The position numbers were made by a program, and so were the translations under genes. From assembly GCA_033816765.1 (NCBI GenBank), contig CM066295.1, positions 2,294,001-2,358,000 on the forward strand: a stretch of 64,000 bases of DNA, given 5' to 3'. This DNA comes from Nothopassalora personata (taxonomy: Eukaryota; Ascomycota; Dothideomycetes; Mycosphaerellales; Mycosphaerellaceae). Shown here one piece after another: positions 1-10,022 of the stretch (positions are counted from its first letter, which is position 1; each line of letters opens with the position of its first letter). A model generated the notes under the pieces. That model did not search any database, was not told the DNA's origin, and saw only the letters and a program-made list of their open reading frames with translations.

Positions 1-17
1 AAATGTTGTGCTGACAG

Positions 18-191
18 TTTCGCAGGGAGGCAACTCTCTTCCCGATGGCCAAGTCTTGGTACTCTGGTGGTAACATTCCAGGCAAGAAGGTTGAGCCGCT
101 GAACTGGGCTGGTGGTATGGTTGGGTATGTCGACTCGCTGTACAAGAGCTTGGAGAATGATTACCAGGGGTGGCATTACGCCAAGGCATAG
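18..191 (+). CDS. Baeyer-Villiger (flavin) monooxygenase, C-terminal exon only
   Basis: Only the last exon is in the window. Read with codons from position 30, it gives a tail containing SWYSGGNIPGKK, which matches the 'SWYxGxNIPGK' block near the C-terminus of cyclohexanone-monooxygenase-like Baeyer-Villiger enzymes; it stops at TAG 189-191. These FAD/NADPH enzymes insert oxygen next to a carbonyl to make esters or lactones. A stop codon at 12-14 in this frame shows that an intron ends nearby. Two acceptors keep the frame: after CTGACAG (exon from 18) or after CGCAG (exon from 26, with CTGAC at 11-15 as a branch site). The catalytic and nucleotide-binding parts lie upstream of the window, so substrate cannot be judged. 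The next gene downstream on the same strand is an NRPS-like reductase, which would suit a biosynthetic pair. Confidence 0.72.
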   Translation, partial: FRREATLFPMAKSWYSGGNIPGKKVEPLNWAGGMVGYVDSLYKSLENDYQGWHYAKA

Positions 192-518
192 ATGGTCGTG
201 GACGACAGAGAGAATGTACATGAATGTTTTATGTGATGAGTGCCTGCGGCGACGTGGCCTTGCTGCCGTGCGCGCATCCCGCCAACGCCAGTCTTCCGTC
301 GTCATTTTACATTACCTCAACACTAGATGACTAATCATCTCAATCGGTCAGTAGCTCACCGCGTTCTTTTTGCGCATCTCATCTTCTCATGATGATAATC
401 CATTCGACTTTGTAAAGCCATCGGCCGCCGTCTTCGTCTGTACTCACAAGGAGCCGGCCGGCTCATTCGAAATGCCAACAATGGCCATTAATGGACACGT
501 TCGCCCTGTCGAAGCGCC

Positions 519-559
<41 letters not shown>

Positions 560-1047
560 GTCATCATCATCAAGGAAAGGAACCTTCAAAGCCCGGGCGG
601 GTCTCCGACAAGGATCCTCCAGACGTTCAGCAGGATCTGATGATATGTGTGGACGAATGTGTGGACGATTGTTTCGCCGTCGTGTACGAAGATGCGGCGG
701 CGGCCGTGAGAAATAATTCCTGCTTGTAAAAGCCTCGCTCGCTCTGCATGTCGTGCCGGCGGGCGGCAATTTGGACTTCGAAAGGTGATGATGAATGAGT
801 GGCACAGAGTCTCTCATCAGACGGCACCATCAACGATCAGGGGCTTTTATCTGTCTTGGCCGCTGCGTTGTGCCGGCCTCTGCACGGCTCGCCGGCGTTG
901 TCTCGCTCCGGCCGATGATGCAGCTACGTCAGACCCCTCCTCATGGCCGGAGATGTGTTTCAAGGTATTGCAAGTCCCGTTGACAAACCACTCTACTCCC
1001 GAAGGCAGTACTGGTTCCTCTCACCCAAGGTAGCACTCGAGGCCACC
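192..1047. other. Intergenic / 5' leader region upstream of the NRPS-like gene
   Basis: I see no convincing gene here. The stretch contains a CAT microsatellite (listed separately). Short open frames overlap it, but none has a recognisable domain. The open frame of the NRPS-like gene extends back to 943, so the 3' part may be untranslated leader or a short N-terminal extension. Confidence 0.5.
520..570. repeat. (CAT)n trinucleotide microsatellite
   Basis: Seventeen trinucleotide units: thirteen CAT, one CGT, then three CAT. It could be read as a poly-His tract on + or poly-Asp on -, but both frames lack other protein-like features. The single CGT interruption makes it a probable length-polymorphic marker. 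Confidence 0.9.
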
Positions 1048-4000
1048 ATGCCCTACAAACAGTTCCGGAGGTTCTCTCGTGTGCTGCCGAAGCCCGCCTC
1101 GCCTAGAGGCAGTAGAAGATCCATATCAAGCACGAGGGAGGCCTGCAGTAGTCCTACAAGTGGCATCGCAACCACGGAGATCCGCCCGTCAACTGCCGTG
1201 GATCCCAATGTACAGCTGACTTACAACGTCCTACTGCGCAGTCGTGGTCGCGAAGATGCCGACACAGTCCTATCCTCCGCTGGCGCAACCTCGAAGGACA
1301 CACCACTGATGGATGCACTCACCGACTTCCTGGACTTGCCGCTACCCGACTATGTGGACAATCTGGCTGTCAATGAGCCAGATCGGGTCTTCGCCAGAGT
1401 GCTTAGTGCGTCGACCGCAGGCTACAGTGCCGCAGACGTGACTGTTCAAGGGCTGGCCATCGCAATCGACATCGCAGCACGATGGCTCGACGAGCAGCTT
1501 GGTCAGGATGGAGATCCCAAGACCATCGCCTTCATGAGTGCCGGACAGGACCTCAGATACTTCATCATCATGCTGGGCGCCGTCAAAAGTGGTCGTATGG
1601 CCTTCTTCCCATCGCCACATAACGATGTACAAGCACAATGTTCGCTGTTTGAGGAGTATCGATGCAACACGCTTATACTACCTCGAATGTCATCCTTTCA
1701 TGATAGAATCCGGCCAGCCATCGAGCGGCTGGCCTTGAACGTCCTTGAGATGCCAAGCCTGCACTTCTTCTTGCACAACGGCCAGGGCTTACGACGTGGT
1801 TACGGCTGGATGCCAGACCCCGATTCAGACTTCAAATTACAGCCGCTGGTCGGCGTACACACTTCAGGCTCGACAGGCGCACCAAAACCGGTGGTCGTCA
1901 AACATGGCAACGCTACTGCGATGGAACATTGGAAACGCGTATCTGCAGACTTCGGTCATGGCAAAGTGCACTTTACCCACTGGACTGGCAAGACAATTCT
2001 ACTGGCACTACCATTGTTCCACCTAGCAGGCTTGAATATGATGATGGCGGCGCTGCAAAACAACACCACTGTGGTGTTACCGCCCACTGGCCTCGGCCGT
2101 TTGAGCAGCGACATTATCAGCGACATCCTTGAGCAGGTGAAGATAGATTATCTGGTAGCCTCACCATCGATACTTGCAGACATGGCTTCAGATGTGAAGC
2201 TATCGAGTAGCTTCTTGAAGGTGGAGGGTGTGGCATATGGCGGAGCACCATTACCTGAAGCCGCAGGAAACGCCATTGCTGAATCATGCTCGGTACTGAC
2301 TTTCATCGGAATGTCCGAGTGCGGCATCCTGCCATCACAACTTGTCGAACGGGACGACTGGCAGTACATTCAGTTCTCTCCGGCCCTAGGCATCGAGATG
2401 AGGCCCTACGCGGGCGGATTGCATGAGCTATCGTTTGTGCGCGACGAAGCATACAAGGATTTCCAGGTTCCCTTCTTTACATTCCCAGAACTTGATGAGT
2501 TTTCAACCAAGGATCTGTACAGTCGACACCCAGCAAAGCCCGATCTATGGATGTGGCAAGCCCGGACCGACGATATCATTGTCTACTCGACGGGAGAAAA
2601 GTTCAACCCCATCGAATTCGAAAATACGCTGAGTGGGATCCATCAAGTCAAGGCTGCACTAGTGTATGGCAACGGAGAGTCTCGATCCGCACTACTGATC
2701 GAGCCGAATCGTCCACTTGTCGGTGTTCGGCAATCCAACGAAGAGATCATCGATGCAATCTGGCCAATAGTGGAACAAGCGAATGCCAAATGTCCATCGT
2801 GTGCGCGTGTGGAGAGGGATATGATCGTGGTGACCGACCTAAGAAAGCCTCTGCCACGAGCTGGAAAGGATACAGTACACCGGAAATTAGCTCTGGAGCT
2901 TTACGAGCAAGAACTCAACGCTCTGTACTCCAGACACCCGGTCCAGCAGCCTGCTCCTAGCAGCCCGTATGTCGAAGCGAGAGAGACTCGCATCGATAGT
3001 CCCGTAGAAGACCGCGACGTCAGTCCGGATGAAAGACAGATGATGCAGCAGGTATTGGACATCGTCGAGCGGCATACAGGCCTCAGACTCGACGTCACGG
3101 ACGATTTCTTTGCCGTTGGGCTGGATTCTCTAGCCGCTACAGCAATAGCTAAGCGACTGCGCAAGCTCATCGCGATCCACGGCGACGACAAGGAGATGGA
3201 GCCGAAGACAGTTTACAGTCATCCGACAGCTGCATCGCTGGCTCGGTATCTAGCTGGCAAAGACCACGTCGAGCTCAATCAGATGTCTTCTATGGAACAG
3301 CTGTACGAGAAATATTCTTTTAACCCGCCGGTCACAACGAGGGACCCCATTCCGTACGACTCACTTCGAAAAGTCGTAGCCCTGACTGGATCAACAGGGT
3401 CCTTTGGGACATACCTGCTAGACAGACTACTCCACGACGACACCGTCACGCACATCATCTGCATGAACCGCAAGCCCAACGCTGAGATGACGCAGCTGCA
3501 GTCACTCCGCTCAAAGGGTCTTCAGACCGACTTGAAGAACAAAGTCAAATTTCTCACTGTGGACTTTGCGAAGCAATACCTAGGTCTTGATCGCGCCTCG
3601 TACAAGGACCTCCTGAAGATAGTGACGCATATCATCCATAATGCGTGGCACGTCAACTTCAATCTTCCTCTATCACACTTCGAGAAGCCGCATATCACAG
3701 GTGTCCGACAGCTGGTCGAGTTCTCGGCACATTCCAGCCATGGCGCGATGATTTTCTTCATGTCCTCAATCAGCGCAGTATCCAATTACAGGTCACCGAT
3801 ACACCATGAGAAACATCGGACTGTACCAGAAGCCCCGATAGAAGATTGGACCTGCGCCCCAGGAAGTAGCGGCTATGGGCAGAGTAAATTCGTTGCAGAG
3901 CGAATACTCTACACAGCGGCGTCTGAAGCCAACGTTCCATGCACAATCGTCAGATTTGGGCAGATTGCCGGTCCATCGTCCGGCACGGGCGCTTGGCAGA

Positions 4001-4482
4001 AACGGGAATGGCTACCCAGTCTAATCTTATCATCAAAATACCTTGGGTGCCTACCAGCAACACTGGGTGCGTTCGACGTAGTAGACTGGGTTCCCATTGA
4101 TTCAGCAGCAAGAATTGTTGGCGAATTCCTGCACGACGCAACAGCACAGCTACAAGAAAGAGGCGAAAATTTGATGGTATACCATGCTGTCAATCCTAAT
4201 GTGATTGCTTGGGACACCTTACTTCCTTCGATCCAACCTCACCTCGGCGTGTACGATGTGGTATCGTCACATGAATGGCTTGAGCTACTGGCGGAGTCGG
4301 ACGAGAAGGGATCGCCAGAGAACCCGGCGGGCAAGCTGTTACCATTCTATCGTAGTCTCGTGGACTCGGAAATGCAAGTGCCGCTGGACACTACGGTGAG
4401 TCGTGAGGCGAGTAAGACTTTGGCGGAGCTGCCGAGTATTTCGGGACGGTTGTTTGAGAGTTGGGTGAGAAATTGGGTGTAG
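1048..4482 (+). CDS. NRPS-like enzyme, adenylation - carrier protein - thioester reductase (A-T-R)
   Basis: This is an intronless 1,144-aa protein. The A domain (about residues 100-600) carries the P-loop-like core TSGSTG at 272-277. A carrier domain has GLDSL with the 4'-phosphopantetheine serine at 694. A C-terminal SDR-type reductase has the Rossmann motif GSTGSFG at 781-787, serines 906-907 before the active site, and YGQSK (YxxxK) at 943-947. Such enzymes activate a carboxylic acid as an acyl-AMP, load it on the carrier, and release it as an aldehyde or alcohol using NADPH; aminoadipate reductase and fungal carboxylic acid reductases share this layout. There is no condensation domain. 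The frame opens at 943, but ATG 1048 has the context GCCACCATGC, much better than ATG 943 (CTC before ATG), so I chose 1048; the longer form would add 35 residues. The substrate is unknown. Confidence 0.88.
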   Translation: MPYKQFRRFSRVLPKPASPRGSRRSISSTREACSSPTSGIATTEIRPSTAVDPNVQLTYNVLLRSRGREDADTVLSSAGATSKDTPLMDALTDFLDLPLPDYVDNLAVNEPDRVFARVLSASTAGYSAADVTVQGLAIAIDIAARWLDEQLGQDGDPKTIAFMSAGQDLRYFIIMLGAVKSGRMAFFPSPHNDVQAQCSLFEEYRCNTLILPRMSSFHDRIRPAIERLALNVLEMPSLHFFLHNGQGLRRGYGWMPDPDSDFKLQPLVGVHTSGSTGAPKPVVVKHGNATAMEHWKRVSADFGHGKVHFTHWTGKTILLALPLFHLAGLNMMMAALQNNTTVVLPPTGLGRLSSDIISDILEQVKIDYLVASPSILADMASDVKLSSSFLKVEGVAYGGAPLPEAAGNAIAESCSVLTFIGMSECGILPSQLVERDDWQYIQFSPALGIEMRPYAGGLHELSFVRDEAYKDFQVPFFTFPELDEFSTKDLYSRHPAKPDLWMWQARTDDIIVYSTGEKFNPIEFENTLSGIHQVKAALVYGNGESRSALLIEPNRPLVGVRQSNEEIIDAIWPIVEQANAKCPSCARVERDMIVVTDLRKPLPRAGKDTVHRKLALELYEQELNALYSRHPVQQPAPSSPYVEARETRIDSPVEDRDVSPDERQMMQQVLDIVERHTGLRLDVTDDFFAVGLDSLAATAIAKRLRKLIAIHGDDKEMEPKTVYSHPTAASLARYLAGKDHVELNQMSSMEQLYEKYSFNPPVTTRDPIPYDSLRKVVALTGSTGSFGTYLLDRLLHDDTVTHIICMNRKPNAEMTQLQSLRSKGLQTDLKNKVKFLTVDFAKQYLGLDRASYKDLLKIVTHIIHNAWHVNFNLPLSHFEKPHITGVRQLVEFSAHSSHGAMIFFMSSISAVSNYRSPIHHEKHRTVPEAPIEDWTCAPGSSGYGQSKFVAERILYTAASEANVPCTIVRFGQIAGPSSGTGAWQKREWLPSLILSSKYLGCLPATLGAFDVVDWVPIDSAARIVGEFLHDATAQLQERGENLMVYHAVNPNVIAWDTLLPSIQPHLGVYDVVSSHEWLELLAESDEKGSPENPAGKLLPFYRSLVDSEMQVPLDTTVSREASKTLAELPSISGRLFESWVRNWV

Positions 4483-4702
4483 TCTCGCTCATACAGAATG
4501 GCGGGTACAGCAGGACTGTGAAGTGTGGACGTCATTTCTCGTAGATAGTCTTAACATCGCTATCTCATGTGATTGTCCCCTGTATGCCTTAGGCTTCCAC
4601 CAGCACGGGCCTTTTCCCCCAGATCTTCCGATGCCGCCACAGCCACCGCCGTTTCCATCGAACATTGATGGAGTAACCACCTCTCCGCCTATCATTTCCA
4701 CC

Positions 4703-5390
4703 ATGCTAGCAATCGCCGTCTCTGCAGAGCTCGAAGGGTACAATCACTTCACTTTGACACCTGATAACAGCTGACAGCGCAGTGTCACCGACCTCCAGCC
4801 AGCAGACACTGAGCAGAACCCATTCTACTACACATTCAAGGTGCAATGCACGTCATGTCGCGAGACACATCCCAACTGGGTGTCCGTGAGCCGTTTCGTA
4901 AGCCCATGACTTGATTCGACCCGGGTGGACATTTGGCTAACGAGGTTCAAGGAGCAAAACGAGCAGTCCGGTAGTAGAGGTGAAGCCAACTTCGTGTGGC
5001 GATGTAAGAACTGCAAAGTCTGACCACATACGCTGTCTTGACAAGGAAACATGATGTCTGACAGTGATACAGAGAGAACATTCAGCCAACATTGTGGACA
5101 CACCAAAGTCATACCCACAGCAGAGTCCGCCGAAGCCTCAGAATATCCTTACACTCGACTGTAGAGGACTCGAGTTTGTGGAATTCAAGCCAGACGTATG
5201 GTACATCGAACTCATTTCTCCCGCACGCTCACTGACACGATGGTAGGGAGCATGGAATGCAACAGGAATTGAGAAGGGTACCAAGTTCACCGACATTGAC
5301 TTGACCGAAGGAGACTGGTACGACTACGACGAGAAGGCCGGTGAAGAAGTCAGCATCAAGGACATCAAGTGGGAGATTCGTCGAGCATAA
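4703..5390 (+). CDS. CXXC-motif zinc-binding protein, DUF866 / CZIB (C1orf123) family
   Basis: I resolved five exons: 4703-4737, 4783-4897, 4952-5017, 5073-5195 and 5247-5390. Every intron is GT-AG, 45-55 nt, and several have CTGAC/CTAAC branch sites. They join to 483 nt, i.e. 160 aa, the usual size of this conserved eukaryotic family. Cys34-x2-Cys37 (within VQCTSCRE) and Cys68-x2-Cys71 (within WRCKNCK) are the paired CXXC motifs that bind zinc; SRGEANFVW between them is a family hallmark. The C-terminus is acidic (GDWYDYDEKAGEE) and ends WEIRRA. Family members are small soluble proteins whose exact cellular role is poorly defined. The start ATG has A at -3. The gene is co-oriented with the NRPS-like gene, 220 bp downstream of it, and is not expected to be functionally linked. 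Confidence 0.92.
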
Positions 5391-5906
5391 CTCTTTTCAC
5401 CGCATAGGCAGAGTCTGTTACGCTTTATTCCAGCAGCAGAACCTTTTCGTGGCGGGCTGAGACCAGGACTTTTTCAGCTTCGGACCACAAGCAGCTGCCA
5501 CGTGGTCTCGACGGCTGTGGCGCTACACTCTGAGCTGATCTATGGAATATACTTTCGCGTCGTCATGAGAGCTTTCCGGCTGGTCAGTCAGCTGATCACC
5601 GTACCATATCGCACTCACATACGGGATGCAGGGCTTGACTATCTCGCTCCCACTCCTTCCCGAGATCTGAGCTCTACAGCTCGAAAACCCACAAGTCTCT
5701 TTGTTCGCGAACAACGTCATTCCGTTCGCCCGTAGCACATTTGCGTCTTATGGGCCTGTTATAGAAGCAAGCTTTGTCCTTCTTTGTCTCCCGACGATCG
5801 ATTGACAATCCTTGTAGCTTCCTTGCGATAGACTGCATCTGATAGTTGTCGTATCATCAGCAGCTTCACCTGCACCTACTATAGACCGAGCACGCAGACA
5901 GTGGTC
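5391..5906. other. Intergenic region
   Basis: Intergenic DNA between the CZIB-type gene and the first 2EXR gene. Open frames at 5502-5738 on both strands have no family resemblance. I see no RNA gene or repeat. Confidence 0.6.
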
Positions 5907-6495
5907 ATGATGGATCCGGAACAGTCACCATTGCTCAGGCTCCCAGCAGAGCTCAGGAACAGGATTTATCACGAACTCCTTGTGAACGAACCTGAGATTT
6001 TCTTTTTGACAGAGGACAGAATGGTGCATCCAATCCTCAACACCAATCGACAGCTGCGAGCTGAATGCACCGGGCTGTTCTACGCGAACATTACGTTTCA
6101 ATTTTCCTCGCCCGAAGTCTGCGTACGGAGGCTGAAGACGCTCGATCCGCAAATTGTCAATCTCATTCCCGAGCTCAGATACGACACGAGCGTGACGTGC
6201 ACCAAGGCAATGAGCTGGAGGACGGCGTTTCGGGAGCTGCCGGGGCTGGATGAAGACACGAAGTTGGAGAGCTTGAGAGATGAGCTGCAGAAGGAAGGGG
6301 TCACGCTGAGACTTGGTGTGTTGAAAGCACGTATTTGTATCGCTGGAGGACCCAGCTGGACGAGCGACCCGTTGGTTGCGGCGTTGGATGCTGTTAAGCA
6401 AGGTGAGTAGTGCTACAAGCCTGATTACCTCCTCAGATCTGAAAGTTAACAGTGTCATCGCAGGCGTTATGGTCTCTCGCATGATGTTCATGTAG
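5907..6495 (+). CDS. 2EXR / F-box-like domain protein
   Basis: The N-terminus has the typical fungal pattern LLRLPAELRNRIYHELL, then HPILNTNRQLRAECTGLFY, characteristic of the 2EXR family (F-box-like, one of the largest lineage-specific families in Pezizomycotina and mostly of unknown function). The open frame runs to a TAG at 6408-6410, but that stop lies inside a strong donor (GTGAGT at 6403). An acceptor at 6461-6463, preceded by GTTAAC, gives exons 5907-6402 and 6464-6495 and a 175-aa protein with a 10-residue different tail. Tandem ATGs at 5907 and 5910 are both usable. A substrate-adaptor role is possible but not shown. If the intron is retained the protein ends two residues later. Confidence 0.75.
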
Positions 6496-7075
6496 TCTGC
6501 CAAGTACACTGCACCATGGTCGGTTCGGCACCGTTCCGACACCGTTCAAAAGTCATCAGTCCCCGAGTCGAGGATCTTGTCGGAGAGGTGGAGAACTCCT
6601 CATCGAGACTCCACACGAACCACACTTCACGCTCTTCGGCATGCCGCTTTCGCGGCTGATGATGGGCAAGTTACCATGTCATCTCGCTCCACATGGATCA
6701 AATCACCCAGTGCTAGTCTTAGCATAGTATAAAGACAATACTATAGGGACGTCGCAGCAAAACCCAGTTTGGTGCAGATTGGTCGCAAAGGCCAGCTCTA
6801 TCGATGGGTCGAGTCGAGATTTGCCTGGTGCCCACAACGAAGTCGCTGTCGCTCTAAAATAACAAATCCCAGAGGTTATCTTGCGTGCTTTGATCTGTGT
6901 GGGGCGAGGTCATGCAGAACTCAGACGACATTTGTCCATCCTGCAGTGCAACGTTGAAAAATACTGATAGACCTGTGGAACCGCCGATGTCGTTCTTTCG
7001 AAGCTTTCGCGACTTCCCTCTTGCCGATCAATACATTGCCATCCTGTGTAGCTCAGAACTCGACCAAGCGACGCG
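6496..7075. other. Intergenic region and probable promoter of the MFS gene
   Basis: No supported gene. A TATAAA-like element lies at 6728-6733 inside a small inverted repeat, about 350 bp before the transporter ATG. It could be a core promoter element with a long leader, but there is nothing to confirm this. Confidence 0.4.
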
Positions 7076-8908
7076 ATGCCAGCGGTGTACGGATCCGTAC
7101 CTGAAAATCCAATCTTGACAACACAATCGGCAATGGACCAACTCTTCGGCTGGCGCGTAGCCGCCAAACTCGAAAAGCGCTCCCTCCTCCTCGCCATAAA
7201 TTCCATCTGCGCCCTCTCCATCTTCTTCTTTGGATATGATCAGGGTATGATGGGCGGTGTGAACAACGCCCGTCACTACATCGACCTGATGAAGTTCGGC
7301 TACGTCAACCCAGAAGGGGACCCCGTCGTCACCGACTCCCTCCTCCAGGGCGGGATCGTGTCAGTCTACTACCTCGGAACTCTCTTCGGCTGTCTCCTGG
7401 GCGGATGGGTCGGCGATAAAGTCGGGCGGATCAAGACGATCGCGTTGGGCAGTGTTTGGGCGATTCTTGGAGCGAGTCTACAGTGTTCTGCTATGAATGC
7501 GAACTGGATGATTTGCAGCAGGGCGGTCAATGGGATTGGGACGGGGATCTTGAATGCGATTGTGCCGGTTTGGGCGACGGAGACGGCGGAGCATACGAGT
7601 CGAGGACAGTTCATTGCGATTGAGTTCACGCTGAATATCTTTGGTGTTGTGGTGGCGTACTGGCTAGAGTTCGGGCTGAGTTTTGTTGATGGAGGGAGGA
7701 GTCCGATTCGGTGGAGGTTTCCTATCGCGTTCCAGATCATCCCACTGCTGGTCCTGTTGGGGATTGTCTGGTTCTTCCCGGAGTCGCCGCGTTGGTTGGT
7801 CAAAGTGGGACGAGACGAGGAGGCGAGGTATATCCTTGGACGACTGAGAGGCCAGGACGAGGAGGGCACTGCGAAGGCCGGTGCGGAATTCCACGATATC
7901 AAGAACATTGTCGGTCACGAGAGGAAGACTGCCAAGCGGAACAGCTATTTCTCGATGCTCTTCGGTATTGGCGCAGGCAAGCTGCACACCGCTCGAAGAG
8001 TGCAGTTGGTGGTTTGGCTCCAGATTATGCAAGAGTGGATTGGCATTGCTGGTGTTACGATCTATGCGCCTACCATCTTCCGCATCGCAGGATTTAGCTC
8101 GGAGAAGAGTCAGTGGATTAGTGGGCTCAACAACATTTTTTACATGTTCAGCACGCTCGTGTGCGTCTTCACGCTCGACCGCATTGGCCGGCGCTGGACG
8201 CTTTACTGGGGATCTGTCGGGATGGGCATCGCTATGTTCCTAGCTGGTGGCATGGCTCGTGCTGGGATCAACGCCACCGAAGCTGGCAATGTGTCGGCTG
8301 CAGGTGCATATGGCGCGGCGGCGGCATCATTTGTGTTCATCTTCACCTTCATTTTCGGCGCTACTTGGTTGACTGTGCCATGGGTAAGTTCGAATGGCAG
8401 GCTCGCCTGTCTAATGATATGCCACATCTCACTCCTCGCTGACCCACAGTGGCTGAATACTGCCATTTGTCGCCCGAATATAGCTAACACCTTTGTATAG
8501 TTGTATCCGGCCGAGATTTTTTCCCTCGAAGTTCGAGCGAAGGGCAACGCATGGAGTGTGGTAGGTTGGTCGATCGGGAACGGCTGGCTGACATTGCTGT
8601 GCCCGGTCATGTTCAACGCCATCGGCGAGAAGACGCTGTACATCTTTGGCGCGTGTAACGTGATCACGATACCGATGGTTTGGGCGCTGTATCCTGAGAC
8701 TAACCAGAGGACTCTGGAAGAGATGGACCTGGTATTCGCTGCTGACACGCCCTGGGTATGGGACGCGGAAAAGAACTTCAAGAGATTGAAGGAGGAGAAC
8801 CCGGATCTGGTGCAGGCTGCGAGCAGAGGTGCATTGGTGGTGGACCCGGAGGCTGGCGTGAAGAAGATTGCAGAGACGCATGTCGCGAAAGAAGAGGTGG
8901 CGAAGTAA
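7076..8908 (+). CDS. MFS sugar-type transporter (12 TM)
   Basis: Two exons, 7076-8383 and 8501-8908, are separated by a 117-nt GTAAGT...TATAG intron; the product is 571 aa. Sugar-porter hallmarks are visible: FFFGYDQGMMGG in TM1, DKVGRIK at 114-120 after TM2, PESPRW at 235-240 after TM6, DRIGRR in the second half, and PETNQRTLEEMD after TM12. Twelve hydrophobic segments fit a plasma-membrane proton symporter of the sugar/polyol/quinate group; the exact substrate cannot be read. A second ATG at 7133 (residue 20) would give 552 aa and starts closer to the conserved region. The gene is convergent with the next gene (154 bp between stops). It may serve the upstream biosynthetic genes or simple nutrient uptake. 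Confidence 0.9.
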
Positions 8909-9062
8909 TGGTGAATTTTCAGCGACTAGCCATGAGCTGGACCAGCAAGGTATTGCAATGTTGCCACGCACGAGTTCTCCACCAAACAAGCCGGCAACCT
9001 CTTCATCCCTATTCTGATCTCCACTCTCCACGTAGCGAACCTCCCACACACTTACGACGGTC

Positions 9063-9645
9063 CTATGCGCGCTTGACCCGGATGATGTCGCTACGAGACA
9101 CACCAGAGCCAGACTGCTTAAAGTTCGAGATGTCCGCGGCAGTCACCCAGATCTTCCCTTCATTCTTCACCTGAATCGACCCAGCGACCACGTGAGCGCG
9201 AAGTCCACCATGCAGGAAAGGCTTCAGATCGTGCGTGAGCAAGTAGCGGACGCGGCTGAGAGTGATGCGATTCGACTTAGCCCACTGGATCTTGCGGAGC
9301 GCGTTCAAGTTGGAGGGTGGCAGGTGCTGCAAGAAAGTCCTCAAGTCTTTTCTGGTCTGACAGCCGAAGACGTTCTGAGCAATATATCAGCTTCGAGTGA
9401 CGCGGGTGGCACTGCGCGCAATCGCATCGTAGACGAACCTGGCTGTAGAAGATCCCGAGCACCTCGGAGCGGACCTGGCGACATGCGAGTGCGATGATCG
9501 GCTCTTTGACTTGTGGTCGCGGCTTTGCGTTCTTGTCTCGGGGCGCCGTGATCATGATGCGAGTCTTGTGTACGATGCCTGACAGGCCGTAGATGTGGTT
9601 GCGGATCTCAGCCGGGAGGCTCAGGAAGGAGATCCGCGTCGCCAT
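9063..9645 (-). CDS. 2EXR / F-box-like domain protein (proposed two-exon model)
   Basis: On the minus strand ATG 9645 has an excellent context (AACATGG) and begins a protein with SFLSLPAEIRNHIYGL and PIIALACRQVRSEVLGIFY, the 2EXR pattern. Unspliced, this frame ends shortly afterwards. An intron from GT at 9438 down to AG at 9357 (82 nt) keeps phase and joins to a second open frame that runs to TAG at 9063-9065. The result is 166 aa with a basic C-terminus (IIRVKRA). The upstream ATG at 9726 would add 27 His-rich residues and has poor context. If the intron is wrong, this is a frameshifted relic. It is a distinct second member of the family also seen at 5907, not an obvious recent duplicate. 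Confidence 0.6.
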
Positions 9646-10022
9646 GTTGCATTTGCGGTGGGAGACCTCACATGGGGATTGATGATGCAGTCTTTTGTGA
9701 TGGTGGCGGCTCATATACGCACTCATAAACGCCGTTGCCGTGGGGACATGACTTTCTATAAAGTTGCCGCTTCATCGCCTCTCACCACTTCACTTCATGA
9801 AAGCGCATGGAAAAGGCACGATAGACCACATCGTATCCGCATCCACCCAGCCGACGCTCTTGATGCTGCCACGTGAGTCGAGTAACAACGCGCGTGGGGC
9901 ACGGTGCGGGATCAAAATTCAGGAGAGCTTTGAGACCTCCTTTACGAACATGTCTCCACACCCCACAGCGCTCGCGACACTGGCAAGGAATAGTAGTAGG
10001 ATATCGGCGAGCTGTATATGCT
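9646..10022. other. Intergenic region between two minus-strand genes
   Basis: This contains the 5' flank of the 2EXR gene and the 3' flank of the glycosyltransferase gene. I see no additional gene; the short open frames are not protein-like. Confidence 0.55.

Noticed and set aside
370..729. Plus-strand open frame with a poly-His run
   Set aside because: It is driven by the CAT microsatellite, shows no domain, and has an equally open antisense frame with poly-Asp.
5925..6542. 205-codon minus-strand open frame
   Set aside because: Antisense to the 2EXR gene, whose domain is clear on the plus strand.
8429..9103. 224-codon minus-strand open frame
   Set aside because: Antisense shadow of the second exon of the transporter.
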